In this document: positions 48,946 to 57,437 of the stretch, one piece after another
How the letters are laid out: the number at the start of each line of letters is the position of its first letter
Numbering within the stretch: the stretch's first letter is position 1
NCBI GenBank assembly: GCA_964627195.1
Contig: CAZVJU010000003.1
Span: 17,478 to 81,477, forward strand
Direction: 5' to 3'
DNA: 64,000 nt
From: CAZVJU01 sp964627195
Lineage (GTDB): Bacteria; Patescibacteriota; Microgenomatia; UBA8517
Program-made: the position numbers and the translations under genes
The notes under the pieces: generated by a model
Database searches by the model: none
What the model was told of the DNA's origin: nothing
What the model saw: the letters and a program-made list of their open reading frames with translations, nothing else

Positions 48946-48971
48946 GTTACAATGATTCAAATCATTGTAAC
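48946..48971. terminator. 12-bp inverted repeat after the CCA gene
   Basis: GTTACAATGATT and AATCATTGTAAC are perfectly complementary with only CA between them. The stem lies 9 bp after the stop and is followed by AAAATAAAT. It may be a 3' stabiliser or an operator for the next gene. Confidence 0.4.
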
Positions 48972-49010
48972 AAAATAAATCCAAAACTTATCAATAGGGA
49001 TCGCACACTT

Positions 49011-49307
49011 ATGTTGGAAAAGAGCGCAAAAATAGTAAGGGCTTTTGATGCTGATTTGACCGGGATTATATCCCAATTTTTTAAACGTTATGCACCTTTA
49101 AAAGAGCTTCCATTCTTTACGTCGCATCTTACTGACTTTACGAAGATAATAGTCTATAGCCTTTTTATTCTTATCCCTCTCCTTTTCCTGAAAATACTGT
49201 TTCCCTACAAAAGACGCTTCACCTATCCTATCTTTTTTGTCCTCGGAGTAATCGGTATTTCTTTAGTAGGAATTTTCTTAGGCTTCATGCAACTCCTATA
49301 CGCTTAA
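49011..49307 (+). CDS. Small two-helix membrane protein
   Basis: The 98 residues have a soluble helical N-terminus (about 1-42) and two membrane helices (about 43-64 and 70-94). Between them is a short basic loop (PYKRRF), which would place the loop inside. There are no cysteines and no recognised family. It is convergent with the nuclease gene, ending only 3 bp from it. Function unknown. Confidence 0.6.
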   Translation: MLEKSAKIVRAFDADLTGIISQFFKRYAPLKELPFFTSHLTDFTKIIVYSLFILIPLLFLKILFPYKRRFTYPIFFVLGVIGISLVGIFLGFMQLLYA

Positions 49308-49310
49308 AAA

Positions 49311-50144
49311 CTAAGGTAGGGTTTCGCAGACTTGTCCATCGCCGTCGCGATCGAGTTTGTGAACGTCATTGGCAGTTCCACCACAGGCCTCAAACGCAGA
49401 TTGAGCTTCTGCCTGAGTCTTAAAATCCGTGCAGTTATAGGTATTCTTGCCACATTCCCATGTTCCTGCGGACTGTATCACTGTAACGACTGGTTTTGTG
49501 ATATCAGCTTCTCTACTTCCACTTTGTCCGGCATTTTCACTTGAATCATTTGCGCACTTACTCCAAAGGCCGCGATTTTTCTCCCGAGCATCTTTTTCTG
49601 CTTGTCTAAATAAGTCCGAGTACGCTACATCCGGCGGGTAAGTGGCGGCAGTCGCATATCCCTCGTATACCAAATTCTCATTAACAAAAATCCCTTGCCT
49701 CACCGTAGTATCTTGCGAAGGCGGGTCAACATAAACATACCGCAATAATCTCCCATACCTATCTGTCTCCGAAACGTCTTTTTCCAGACGAACTTCTTTA
49801 CCCAAAACGAGCTCCTTATTTCTCGCAGTTGCTTCATCGGCAAAGCATTCTTTTCCTTGTGAAACTTCCGGAGTATCAATACCGATATAGCGCAGAGTTT
49901 TTCCGCTATCTAAAACAATCGTATCTCCATCGACAACTTTAACCACTTTTACTAAATCTGAATTTTCAACCTGCTCGCCTATTACTTTCGGAGTAGCTTG
50001 AAAATTGCCACTTTGGACAGAGTCCGACACGCCATTCTCCGACAAGTCTTGAACAACAGGCCTTTTAACTTTTGCTACCAATACAAAAATAAGAAGTGCA
50101 TTAAGAAGAATTGAAATAACGCTAATGAGTTTTCTTTTAGTCAT
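49311..50144 (-). CDS. Exported thermonuclease (SNase) with Excalibur calcium-binding domain
   Basis: This 277-residue protein has an N-terminal signal or anchor helix and an SNase domain (about 65-190) with VVDGDTIVLDSG, RYIGIDTPE and DRYGRLLRYV, supplying the catalytic Arg, Glu and Arg. The C-terminal Excalibur domain has paired Cys and the loop LDRDGDGQVCE, which binds calcium. The enzyme degrades DNA and RNA outside the cell, useful for an episymbiont that must take up nucleotides. The ATG at 50144 is chosen because TAAAAT lies 8 nt before it. Confidence 0.93.
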   Translation of the reverse strand: MTKRKLISVISILLNALLIFVLVAKVKRPVVQDLSENGVSDSVQSGNFQATPKVIGEQVENSDLVKVVKVVDGDTIVLDSGKTLRYIGIDTPEVSQGKECFADEATARNKELVLGKEVRLEKDVSETDRYGRLLRYVYVDPPSQDTTVRQGIFVNENLVYEGYATAATYPPDVAYSDLFRQAEKDAREKNRGLWSKCANDSSENAGQSGSREADITKPVVTVIQSAGTWECGKNTYNCTDFKTQAEAQSAFEACGGTANDVHKLDRDGDGQVCETLP

Positions 50145-50194
50145 CACCCTCAATTTTAGCCTATGTATGATATATCAATATATGTAACATTTGA

Positions 50195-51070
50195 CTACTT
50201 TTTAAGACGTAACTTCTGAGAAACCTCATCCCAGATTACAAGAAGCGGGACAGCGACAAATGGTGAGGAATAAGTTCCCAGTACTGTCCCTATAAAAAGG
50301 GCGATAGCAAACCATTTTACAGTTGACCCCCCAAGAAGAATAAGTGCAAAGAGCATAAAGATTATGGTGAAAGAGTTATTCAAAGAACGAACCATTGTTT
50401 GGCTAACTGCTTTATTGGCCAGATCAACTAAGTTGCCTCCAACTTTTTTCTGAGATTCTCTGATCCGGTCATAAACAACGATTGTATCGTGAACGGAAAA
50501 CGACAGAGTAGTTAAAACCGCCGTAACAAAAAGAAAATCAACCTCGGCTGAAAAAAAATGACCGAAAAGGGCAAACAAACCGATTAAGTTGAATGTATCA
50601 TGAAACATCGCGAGAATAGCCGACGTACCAAACATAAAACTTTTAAATTGATAAGCAACCCAGAAAAGTAAAAGTCCCGCAGCAATACCTATGGCAATGA
50701 AAGTCTTTTTAATTAACTCCGGTCCGATGGATGGACCAACCGTTTCAAAACGCAACTCTTCAAAGCTCTTGCCTGTCTTATCCAACGCAGATTTAAATTT
50801 ATCTTTTTCCTCAGTGTTTAAAGGGGACAAACGAAAAACGTATTGATTTTCCCCTGTTATTTGAATAGAGGAAACTTCAATACCTTCGCCCTCGACATTT
50901 TTTGAAACTTCTTCTGTAGAAATAGCTTCCTGGAATTTATATTCCGCTATCGTTCCTCCTTTAAAATCTACTCCGAGATTAAATCCCCACGCAAGTAAAC
51001 TGTAAAGTCCGACGGCAATCAGTATGCCTGAAATTACAAAATAAATTTTTTTATACTTCATCCAGTCCAT
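50195..51070 (-). CDS. secF: Protein translocase subunit SecF
   Basis: The 291 residues form the RND-type partner of SecD, with an N-terminal membrane helix, the GVDFKGGTIAEYKF strand and a small periplasmic domain. A block of five membrane helices follows, with DTFNLIGLFALFGHF and the conserved D-T-I-V-V-Y-D-R-I-RE segment. Using the proton gradient, SecDF pulls exported proteins through SecYEG. It begins 6 bp after secD on the same strand, so the two are one operon. All expected landmarks are present. Confidence 0.96.
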   Translation of the reverse strand: MDWMKYKKIYFVISGILIAVGLYSLLAWGFNLGVDFKGGTIAEYKFQEAISTEEVSKNVEGEGIEVSSIQITGENQYVFRLSPLNTEEKDKFKSALDKTGKSFEELRFETVGPSIGPELIKKTFIAIGIAAGLLLFWVAYQFKSFMFGTSAILAMFHDTFNLIGLFALFGHFFSAEVDFLFVTAVLTTLSFSVHDTIVVYDRIRESQKKVGGNLVDLANKAVSQTMVRSLNNSFTIIFMLFALILLGGSTVKWFAIALFIGTVLGTYSSPFVAVPLLVIWDEVSQKLRLKK

Positions 51071-51076
51071 AAGTTG

Positions 51077-52402
51077 CTATCGCTCCTTAATAAATACCCT
51101 TAACAAATTTCTCGAAACAACAATGCCTGTAAACAAACTGATTGCAATTCCGAGAGATAAGGTAATTGCAAACCCTCTTACAGGACCCGACGTGTGGAGA
51201 TATGACAAATCCAAGGGGTTTGCCAGGATAAAAGCGGTAACCAGGGTTGCGATATTTGCATCTCTTATCGACTCCCAAGCTCTCCCAAACGAAACTTCCA
51301 AAGCATTAGCGTAAGTCCTTTTAATCCTTTCCTCTTTAAATCTTTCAAAAATTAAAATGTTCGAGTCCACTGCCATACCAACTGATAAAAGAAATCCAGC
51401 TATGCCAGGCAAGGTAAGGACAACAGGAATAAGTTTATAAAGAGCCAGAGTCAAAAGCCCGAAGATGATAAGTGCAATGTCAGCTACAACTCCCAACTTT
51501 CCGTAGGCCAGTATCATGAAAAGTAGCACCATAAAAAGGCCAACCAATCCTGCTCGTATGCTTTTGATAACAGATTCGGAACCTAGGGTTGCCCCGACTG
51601 TGCGCTGTTCGACTAAATTAACTGTAACCGGAAGTGCACCAGCGTTCAGCTGAATTGCCAGATTTCTGGCCGCATCTAGAGTAAAATCACCGGATATTAT
51701 TGCTGAGCCACCGGTAATTTTTTCTTGGACAATCGGCGAGGAAACCGGAACAGTGTCAAGAAAAATGTGAACCGGTTTTCCAACATTCCTCTCTGTAATG
51801 TCTGCAAACTTTTGTGCACCGGCGGCGTTAAATTCTAAAGATACCACCGGTTTTCCGGTATTTGTATCAAAAGTAACTGCTGCCTTTTTCAAGTCCGCTC
51901 CTGTAAGATCAGTCGGTTTGTAAAATGTCGGATCTTCTTCTGTACCGGGTTCAGCAAACATCAGTTGAGCAGTTTGACCAATGATTTCGATTGATTGCCG
52001 GGTATCTTTTACTCCAGGAAGTTCAACAATTACCCTATCTTTACCTTCAAAAGAAGAAATCTGAACATTGGGTTCAGAAACTCCGAAAAGATTGACTCTT
52101 CGCTCGATAACATTTCGTAGACTCTCCAGGGCTGTCTTTCTGTCAGTTGCCGATAGTCCGCTAGTTTGCGCTTCAAAAACAAGGTGGCTTCCACCTGCTA
52201 AATCAAGCCCAAGAACCAAATCGAAATTTTTACGGAGAGAAATTTTCCCTAAGTCAAAGTTTAAACCCGGCCGTACGATATTCTTTTCTAAATTTATCGG
52301 TCCCCTTTGGAAATTTACTGAAATTTCAGGAGGCAAACTGATATATCCAGCTACCAAGGTTAATACAAAAATAAATATGACTTTGCGAAGTGGGGTAAAC
52401 AT
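51077..52402 (-). CDS. secD: Protein translocase subunit SecD
   Basis: The 441 residues have an N-terminal membrane helix and the LGLDLAGGSHLVFEA signature. The P1 head region (LPGVKDTRQSIEIIGQTA) and five C-terminal helices with GMAVDSNILIFERFKEE follow. It is shorter than E. coli SecD (615), as in many Gram-positive-like and CPR bacteria, because the head is reduced. It works with SecF in protein export. The gene lies directly upstream of secF and 5 bp after the HTH-nucleotidyltransferase gene, so these three may be one transcript. Confidence 0.96.
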   Translation of the reverse strand: MFTPLRKVIFIFVLTLVAGYISLPPEISVNFQRGPINLEKNIVRPGLNFDLGKISLRKNFDLVLGLDLAGGSHLVFEAQTSGLSATDRKTALESLRNVIERRVNLFGVSEPNVQISSFEGKDRVIVELPGVKDTRQSIEIIGQTAQLMFAEPGTEEDPTFYKPTDLTGADLKKAAVTFDTNTGKPVVSLEFNAAGAQKFADITERNVGKPVHIFLDTVPVSSPIVQEKITGGSAIISGDFTLDAARNLAIQLNAGALPVTVNLVEQRTVGATLGSESVIKSIRAGLVGLFMVLLFMILAYGKLGVVADIALIIFGLLTLALYKLIPVVLTLPGIAGFLLSVGMAVDSNILIFERFKEERIKRTYANALEVSFGRAWESIRDANIATLVTAFILANPLDLSYLHTSGPVRGFAITLSLGIAISLFTGIVVSRNLLRVFIKER

Positions 52403-52407
52403 TATTA

Positions 52408-52992
52408 TCAGCCGACCAACTCTGCTTCATCTCCAATAACCATAATCCTACTTCCGGAAAGAATTCCGGACAAGAAGGGATCACGCCGTTTTTTTCTAAA
52501 TTCAAATTCTTCTCTGCTCATCACAGTATAATTTATTTCCTTGCCGCGTTTTGACTCCTCTTTCCGAATTATGGCCGCAAGCTCCGGCAAAACTATCTCT
52601 CCTACAACAAGGATATCAACATCCTCATCGTGTTTTTTCTCTTTTCTCCTAACAAATCGCCCCGAAAACATGATAAAACTTACCTTACCAATTTTATTTT
52701 TGTTTGTAATTATGTCAGCCCCCAGACCTTTAGTCTTGGCAACAATTGACATTAGATCGCCAAAAAGGGGGTAGTCTGTCCGCATCCAGTAATACAATCT
52801 GTTTCCTCGAGACTCTTTCTTTACTAGTGCCGCTTTTTCAAATCTATCTAACTCCCGTCTGACAGCATTAATTTCTTCATGAATCTCACGAACTATCCCT
52901 CTAACATGATAAATTTCGCTTGTATCAGCTAAAAAAAGCTCCAATATCTTTATTCTTACTTTCGAAGTAATTATATCTGACAAATCGGCCAT
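52408..52992 (-). CDS. Winged-helix-nucleotidyltransferase fusion protein
   Basis: The 194 residues comprise an N-terminal winged helix (about 5-75) of ArsR-like type, with LELFLADTSEIYHVRGI and a recognition helix near INAVRRELDRFEKA. A minimal nucleotidyltransferase domain follows, with FSGRFV... and the DVDILVVG metal motif. The layout joins a DNA-binding domain to an MntA-like enzyme. The GS dipeptide is changed to SG, so catalysis may be altered. I infer a regulator with a nucleotide-sensing or nucleotidyl-transfer part. It lies upstream of secD in the same transcript. Confidence 0.72.
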   Translation of the reverse strand: MADLSDIITSKVRIKILELFLADTSEIYHVRGIVREIHEEINAVRRELDRFEKAALVKKESRGNRLYYWMRTDYPLFGDLMSIVAKTKGLGADIITNKNKIGKVSFIMFSGRFVRRKEKKHDEDVDILVVGEIVLPELAAIIRKEESKRGKEINYTVMSREEFEFRKKRRDPFLSGILSGSRIMVIGDEAELVG

Positions 52993-53020
52993 TTATTTGA
53001 GGGCAGAAAAACGCGAGTCG

Positions 53021-54256
53021 TTAATAACTTATATCATTTCCTGCTGGAACAGCTTCAATCCAAATTTCTCCGCGAACGAAAGTTATTTCAGCTCCTTTAG
53101 AATCAAAAAACCTCGTTCTATCGTTCTGAGTTCTTTTCTTCCAAGCAGCTTCTACTACATCTCCGTTTTGGAATACCAGTGCCTTACCTTCGCCGGTTGT
53201 GGTATAGAACATGTGACCCTCTTTGTCAACTTCACCCCGCTCTTTAACAAATTGAATTACAACATTCTTAGTGCTAATAGTCTGTTTGGTCTCAAAATCC
53301 TGATGCTCTTTACCTCCATTGAGCCGAATATACTTATTGCCTGTCTTGTCATACTTCCAACTCACATCATAGTCTCCCTTGTTGCTCCAAAATTCAAAAG
53401 AGATATCAGTATATTTGGAGTCGGTTAAAGGTTTCTCATCGGCAAATTTCCAACCTACAAAATTCTTAGTCCATGGATCACCTTTAGAGTCTTCATATGC
53501 AAAACCCCTCTTTGTAGCTTCTTCAAATATTTTGTCCGTGTAGCCTTCATACGAATGCTCCCAAGCGGCTTTTTCTCCCAAGCGATATTGATTCCTAACT
53601 ACTGCCGGCACACCCAAATTCGTACCTGCATCCATTGCATTCCCCTGTGAAACCCTCCAACCCAATTTAGCAAGAAGTTTAAAGGCATCAACTTCCGGTG
53701 CTATATCACCTCTGGGTTTAACTCCTGAAGGACAATTCACCGGATCATTGCAGATATTGTTTGCTCCGCCAGAATGCACAAAAATGGGATACTTACTGTA
53801 TTCTGCCGCCCAGTCAACAAAATAAACGCGCACGCTTCGGATTGGCGCAATTCTTATATCTTTGACAGACGTGCCGCAATAAAGTACTGCCAAAAATCTT
53901 GTTATCCCACCTTCCGCTACAGCTTCATAAACTACGTCAGCGTATGATAAGCCCGACTGTGGTCTCGCCTCTAAACTATTCTCAACCATGGCAGTCATAG
54001 GCCGCCGACTCTCCCATATATCTCTTTCCGGTTTACTAAACATTTTCCCATTTATCGGACATTCTTCAGTTTTTGGTAAATTCGGATCTATTCTTTCTCT
54101 ACCTTCAGCAACGACTTTCTCAACTTCCTCAAGTCCACCCTTCATGGAAGAAAACAGTGCCCAAGAAGTACCTAGCGAAAACAAATAAAGGCCCAATAAA
54201 CTTACAAAAACTCTGAAGCTTTTAGCTGAAATTAATTGTAAAATCTTGTCTTTCAT
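53021..54256 (-). CDS. DUF3048-domain exported protein (YerB-like)
   Basis: The 411 residues have an N-terminal membrane helix (about 12-33). The two DUF3048 parts follow, with RRPMTAMVENSLEARPQSGL, YEAVAEGGITRFLAVL and IAPIRSVRVYFVDWAAEY. The B. subtilis relative YerB is a putative lipoprotein of unknown function, and a role in wall or DNA-uptake chemistry has not been shown. The C-terminal half is beta-rich (VVIQFVKERGEVD and on). It overlaps the DUF4446 gene upstream by ATGA, so the two are translated together. Confidence 0.88.
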   Translation of the reverse strand: MKDKILQLISAKSFRVFVSLLGLYLFSLGTSWALFSSMKGGLEEVEKVVAEGRERIDPNLPKTEECPINGKMFSKPERDIWESRRPMTAMVENSLEARPQSGLSYADVVYEAVAEGGITRFLAVLYCGTSVKDIRIAPIRSVRVYFVDWAAEYSKYPIFVHSGGANNICNDPVNCPSGVKPRGDIAPEVDAFKLLAKLGWRVSQGNAMDAGTNLGVPAVVRNQYRLGEKAAWEHSYEGYTDKIFEEATKRGFAYEDSKGDPWTKNFVGWKFADEKPLTDSKYTDISFEFWSNKGDYDVSWKYDKTGNKYIRLNGGKEHQDFETKQTISTKNVVIQFVKERGEVDKEGHMFYTTTGEGKALVFQNGDVVEAAWKKRTQNDRTRFFDSKGAEITFVRGEIWIEAVPAGNDISY

Positions 54257-54738
54257 ACTGGTTTGCTCTTTAATGCTAATTTTAGACTCTTTTTCTCCTC
54301 TTCCGAAAGCTCTAGTTCACCTTTCCCGGTCTTTATACTTTTGACATACACTCTTGTCCTTTCACGCGTATGCAGTCCTGTTATTATAACTCCATTTTCG
54401 TTGGCATCCAAAAGTGCTAATGCAAAACTATGGTCCCCGCCAAGTTCTTTAAAGGGGTTAAACCTAACCAAACCTACTTTTTGAACGTGTACCCTTTCCT
54501 CTTTCTCAAACCTTCTTAATATGCTAAAAACCTCGCTGAGATTTTTACTGTTCTCTTGCTCTTTTTCAAGCACTTTTTCAAGAATTGTAATAAGGTTATC
54601 CTTACCGACATCTCGCGAGAGCTGTCTGAAATGCCGTAGGGTTTGAATTACTATGGCAGTGAGCACTCCAAGCCATACAAAAACAAAAATCTGGATAAAC
54701 AGATTTGTTGCCGGCGTAAAGAAAACTACATCTTGCAT
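54253..54738 (-). CDS. DUF4446 membrane-anchored protein
   Basis: The 161 residues have one N-terminal membrane helix (about 10-32), a coiled-coil stretch (about 45-85) and a small beta domain with LVRFNPFKELGGDHSFALAL, the signature of DUF4446. The family is widespread in Gram-positive and CPR bacteria without known function. Its gene overlaps the DUF3048 gene by 4 bp, a linkage that implies a joint role at the cell envelope. The start is the ATG at 54738. Confidence 0.85.
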   Translation of the reverse strand: MQDVVFFTPATNLFIQIFVFVWLGVLTAIVIQTLRHFRQLSRDVGKDNLITILEKVLEKEQENSKNLSEVFSILRRFEKEERVHVQKVGLVRFNPFKELGGDHSFALALLDANENGVIITGLHTRERTRVYVKSIKTGKGELELSEEEKKSLKLALKSKPV

Positions 54739-54854
54739 ATGGTAAAGAACTTGATGGGTAAATTAATGACTCAAACATTTTTACATCTTGTCATAAGCCT
54801 GTCAAGAAGGTATAAACAAGTTGATTTGCTCCGACCGATTAAGACGGAGTTAAA

Positions 54855-55151
54855 ATGAAAGAGGTAATGACTAAAAGACGCACACGAAAACAAAAAGAAA
54901 AAGCCAAACACACGTTCACAATTAGCTGGGACGGAGGCTACAAAGAAAGATCCGCAGATTCGAGTGTCAAGAGGCAATTAGCAAGGCCTTCGAGGCAATC
55001 TCCAAGTAAAATTGCCGAAGACGAAAAAGCCAAACTTTTGGTAAAAGATGTGAATTTAGCTTCAACGAAGAAAGATATTATCAAAAGTTTGATTCTGGCT
55101 GGCTTCATTCTCGCTTCGGAAGTAGTGCTATACTTGGTTTGGAAGGTTTAA
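54855..55151 (+). CDS. Small basic tail-anchored protein
   Basis: The 98 residues have a strongly basic N-terminus (KRRTRKQKEKAKH), a low-complexity charged middle and one membrane helix at the very end (about 76-96). That makes a probable tail-anchored protein with the basic part in the cytoplasm, where it could contact nucleic acid or ribosomes. ATG at 54855 or 54867 (MTKRRTR) are both possible. It runs toward the DUF5679 gene, 39 bp away. Family unknown. Confidence 0.6.
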   Translation: MKEVMTKRRTRKQKEKAKHTFTISWDGGYKERSADSSVKRQLARPSRQSPSKIAEDEKAKLLVKDVNLASTKKDIIKSLILAGFILASEVVLYLVWKV

Positions 55152-55170
55152 AATCTTCTGCCCTAACGAG

Positions 55171-55179
55171 AGGAGGTGA
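55171..55179 (+). promoter_or_regulatory. Strong ribosome binding site of the DUF5679 gene
   Basis: AGGAGGTGA lies 11 nt before the ATG at 55191. Confidence 0.65.
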
Positions 55180-55190
55180 AGTTCATAAAT

Positions 55191-55328
55191 ATGTATTGTG
55201 TAAAATGTAGAGCAAAAAGAGAAGGTAAGAATCAGGAAACTGTCACAATGAAAAATGGCAAGAAAGCAATGAGAGCTGTCTGTGAGGTTTGTGGCACCAA
55301 GATGTTCAAAATCATGGGTAATGCCTAA
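55191..55328 (+). CDS. DUF5679 small zinc-ribbon protein
   Basis: This 45-residue gene starts at ATG 55191 and ends at TAA 55326-55328. The product begins MYCVKCRAKREGK and ends VCEVCGTKMFKI: two CxxC knuckles (Cys3/Cys6 and a C-terminal CEVCG) around an NGKKA turn, as in the DUF5679 zinc-ribbon family. Members are found in Actinobacteria and CPR bacteria, and their function is unknown. An RNA- or ribosome-related role is typical for such ribbons but unproven. It has its own strong ribosome binding site and is followed by a hairpin. Confidence 0.85.
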   Translation: MYCVKCRAKREGKNQETVTMKNGKKAMRAVCEVCGTKMFKIMGNA

Positions 55329-55352
55329 TCTTCTTTTTTCAAAAGAAACTTT

Positions 55353-55383
55353 CAAGAGAACCGAGCATGACTTGGTTCTCTTG
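55353..55383 (+). terminator. Hairpin after the DUF5679 gene
   Basis: CAAGAGAACC pairs perfectly with GGTTCTCTTG across an 11-nt loop, followed by GTTTAAAAA. It lies 24 bp after the stop and just before the endonuclease III start. Confidence 0.6.
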
Positions 55384-55403
55384 GTTTAAAAATATTTGTA
55401 TAT

Positions 55404-56018
55404 ATGACTAGCAACTTCAGAAAAGTATTTTCGATCTTCAAAAAGTACTACAAATTAGTTCCACTAGAATATTTTAAGAAAGATCCGTATAAAACATTAA
55501 TTTCAACAGTCCTTTCCTCACGTACAAAAGATGAAACCACACTTGAAGCTTCTAAGAGACTATTCCAAAAAGCCCATAATATTAAAACACTTCACCAATT
55601 AAGCAATTTAACAATTCAACACTTAATCTTTCCGGTGGGTTTTTATAAAACTAAGGCAAGACATCTTAATATGCTTGCCGAAAAGATGTCAGAAGAATTC
55701 AAAGGAAAAATACCAACTAATCGCGAAGATCTAATGAAACTCCCGGGCGTTGGGAGAAAAACAGCAAACCTTGTATTAAACCGGGCTTTTGGAGTTCCGG
55801 CTATAGCGGTTGACACTCACGTTCACAGAATCTCAAATTTATTAGGTTGGGTCAAAACACAAACTCCGCAAGAAACTGAGAAAGAATTGGTCAAAATACT
55901 TCCGAAAAAATACTGGAGCGATATGAACCGTCTTTTCGTATCAATCGGCCGCCAGTTTACTACAAAGCAAAAACTTGAAGACTTTTTAAGAAGATATGAT
56001 TTAGTTGCTGGCAACTAG
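55404..56018 (+). CDS. nth: Endonuclease III without the iron-sulfur cluster
   Basis: This 204-residue HhH-GPD glycosylase/AP lyase has the helix-hairpin-helix LPGVGRKTANLVL with the catalytic Lys in GRK, and the catalytic Asp in AVDTHVHRISN. It removes oxidised pyrimidines from DNA. The C-terminus after VSIGRQF lacks the four cysteines (Cx6CxxCx5C) that hold the 4Fe-4S cluster in E. coli Nth, so it belongs to the cluster-less variant. An adenine-glycosylase identity is unlikely because the protein is short. The convergent CAP gene ends 3 bp away. Confidence 0.92.
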   Translation: MTSNFRKVFSIFKKYYKLVPLEYFKKDPYKTLISTVLSSRTKDETTLEASKRLFQKAHNIKTLHQLSNLTIQHLIFPVGFYKTKARHLNMLAEKMSEEFKGKIPTNREDLMKLPGVGRKTANLVLNRAFGVPAIAVDTHVHRISNLLGWVKTQTPQETEKELVKILPKKYWSDMNRLFVSIGRQFTTKQKLEDFLRRYDLVAGN

Positions 56019-56021
56019 TAG

Positions 56022-56657
56022 TTAGTAGGCTGTGATTGCGACGGCGAAGGTGTTTTGGGCATAAATACAACTCCAAACGTATTCTCCCCCTTCCAAAAGT
56101 TTTTTATGACCCAGGGTGTTTTCCCACAAAGAAACAGTTTTTTCCGGCGTCTCTCCCCCCATGGCCAAAAACTCTGCCATGTTTCCATACTTCTCGAAAA
56201 TCCATTTTAAATCAACTCGTCTCTCCGCCATATTGCTAAATCCTACATGACCATCTAATTTGCCTAGTTCCAGTAGTTCGTTTAATCGAATTGAGGCAAT
56301 TGTACAAAGCTCATCTCTCTGCTGGAGTGGATTAACACCCCGTTCCCCTCTTTTGTTATTAACGGCTGCCCACAGTTCAGGCCCACCCCAGTCAGCTTTT
56401 CGTGTAATCGCAACTTTAGGCAACAGTGTAGGTTGCGGGGTAGGTGTAGTAGTCGGACTGGGAGATATGTCAGATCTTTGCTCAATCAACTGGGCAAGTA
56501 ATTCCTCTCCGCCCTTTCTCTTCCCGGCAACATAACCTTGCATTAAACCTAAGATATAGATAGCCAGAAACAAAGTAACAATAAAAGAAATAGCTAACAC
56601 CGAGAGGATATTATCCGCAATGTATTTCACTGATATTTGTGTCTTAAAAAAGTTCAT
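56022..56657 (-). CDS. Exported CAP/SCP-domain protein
   Basis: The 211 residues have an N-terminal membrane helix (about 19-43) and a Pro/Thr/Ser-rich linker (about 65-80). A CAP domain follows, with VNNKRGERGVNPLQQRDELC, then a His in DGHVGF, NMAEFLA, LWENTLGHKKLL and the final WSCIYAQNTFAVA strand. CAP proteins are secreted and poorly understood, and some bacterial ones act at the cell wall. Both core cysteines may pair. Adjacent dtd starts 3 bp away and is probably co-transcribed. Confidence 0.85.
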   Translation of the reverse strand: MNFFKTQISVKYIADNILSVLAISFIVTLFLAIYILGLMQGYVAGKRKGGEELLAQLIEQRSDISPSPTTTPTPQPTLLPKVAITRKADWGGPELWAAVNNKRGERGVNPLQQRDELCTIASIRLNELLELGKLDGHVGFSNMAERRVDLKWIFEKYGNMAEFLAMGGETPEKTVSLWENTLGHKKLLEGGEYVWSCIYAQNTFAVAITAY

Positions 56658-56660
56658 ATC

Positions 56661-57098
56661 TCAAACAATTATGGTTACAGGGCCATCCAATTTAGCTTGG
56701 ATCTTCATATATTCTCCGAAACTTCCTGTCTCAACCTTCACATTAAGACTCCTAAGTTTAGCGATAAAATGGTCGTATATTTTCTTAGCGTATTCGGGTC
56801 TGGCCGCCTTAATAAAGGAGGGCCTATTGCCGCCACTTGTATCAGCATACAAAGTAAACTGGGATACAGCCAAAACCTCACCTGCCACTCCTTGAATAGA
56901 AAGGTTCATTTTGTCTTGCTGATCTGCCATTATACGCATTTTTGCTAATTTTTCAGCTAAAACTGCTGCGTCTGCCTCTGAATCTTTTTCACCGATGCCG
57001 ACTAAAACTAGAAGCCCTTTGCCGATTTCGCCTACTAATTTAGTTGTCTTGGCAACCTCAACTGAAGCACTTTCAACCCTTTGTATGACCAAGCGCAT
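56661..57098 (-). CDS. dtd: D-aminoacyl-tRNA deacylase Dtd
   Basis: The 145 residues contain the two family motifs SQFTLYAD and the C-terminal cis-Pro GPVTIIV, with NRPSF between them. The enzyme hydrolyses D-amino acids, and glycine mischarged on tRNA-Ala, from tRNA, protecting translation. I start at MRLVIQR (57098), the family's usual N-terminus. A TACAAT box 9 nt before it supports the choice over ATG 57104 or 57134. It overlaps no other gene and is followed by the CAP gene. Confidence 0.95.
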   Translation of the reverse strand: MRLVIQRVESASVEVAKTTKLVGEIGKGLLVLVGIGEKDSEADAAVLAEKLAKMRIMADQQDKMNLSIQGVAGEVLAVSQFTLYADTSGGNRPSFIKAARPEYAKKIYDHFIAKLRSLNVKVETGSFGEYMKIQAKLDGPVTIIV

Positions 57099-57130
57099 AG
57101 ACATATTGTATTTCAGGAAGGGTCTCTTGT

Positions 57131-57343
57131 TCAAATTTTGGGGTTTTTGCCTTTCTCAAGAATTTCCCAAAAATACTTAATGATGAAGATTATCCAACCT
57201 ACAACTATCACTAAAAAAATAAAATTAAAGACAAATCCCTGCGGTCTCACATAAGCATACAATAAGCCGATTACAAAAATAAACAATAGTCCCCCCAAAA
57301 AAACAAAATACTCCGCTATAAATCGGATAACTTTTTTAAACAT
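57131..57343 (-). CDS. Small two-helix membrane protein
   Basis: The 70 residues have a short basic N-terminus (KKVIRF), two membrane helices (about 9-30 and 37-58) separated by an outside loop (VRPQGF), and a Lys/Glu-rich tail. No family is recognised. It lies between the cupredoxin and dtd genes on the same strand. It could be a spacer in that transcript, and no function can be suggested. Confidence 0.5.
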   Translation of the reverse strand: MFKKVIRFIAEYFVFLGGLLFIFVIGLLYAYVRPQGFVFNFIFLVIVVGWIIFIIKYFWEILEKGKNPKI

Positions 57344-57437
57344 TTCTCACTTAAATCATAGCTCTTTTTAGTCCTTCTGTCTTCTCTGAAGTTTTCAAAA
57401 ATATATGACAAGTGATACTAAGTTTGATGCTTTATAA

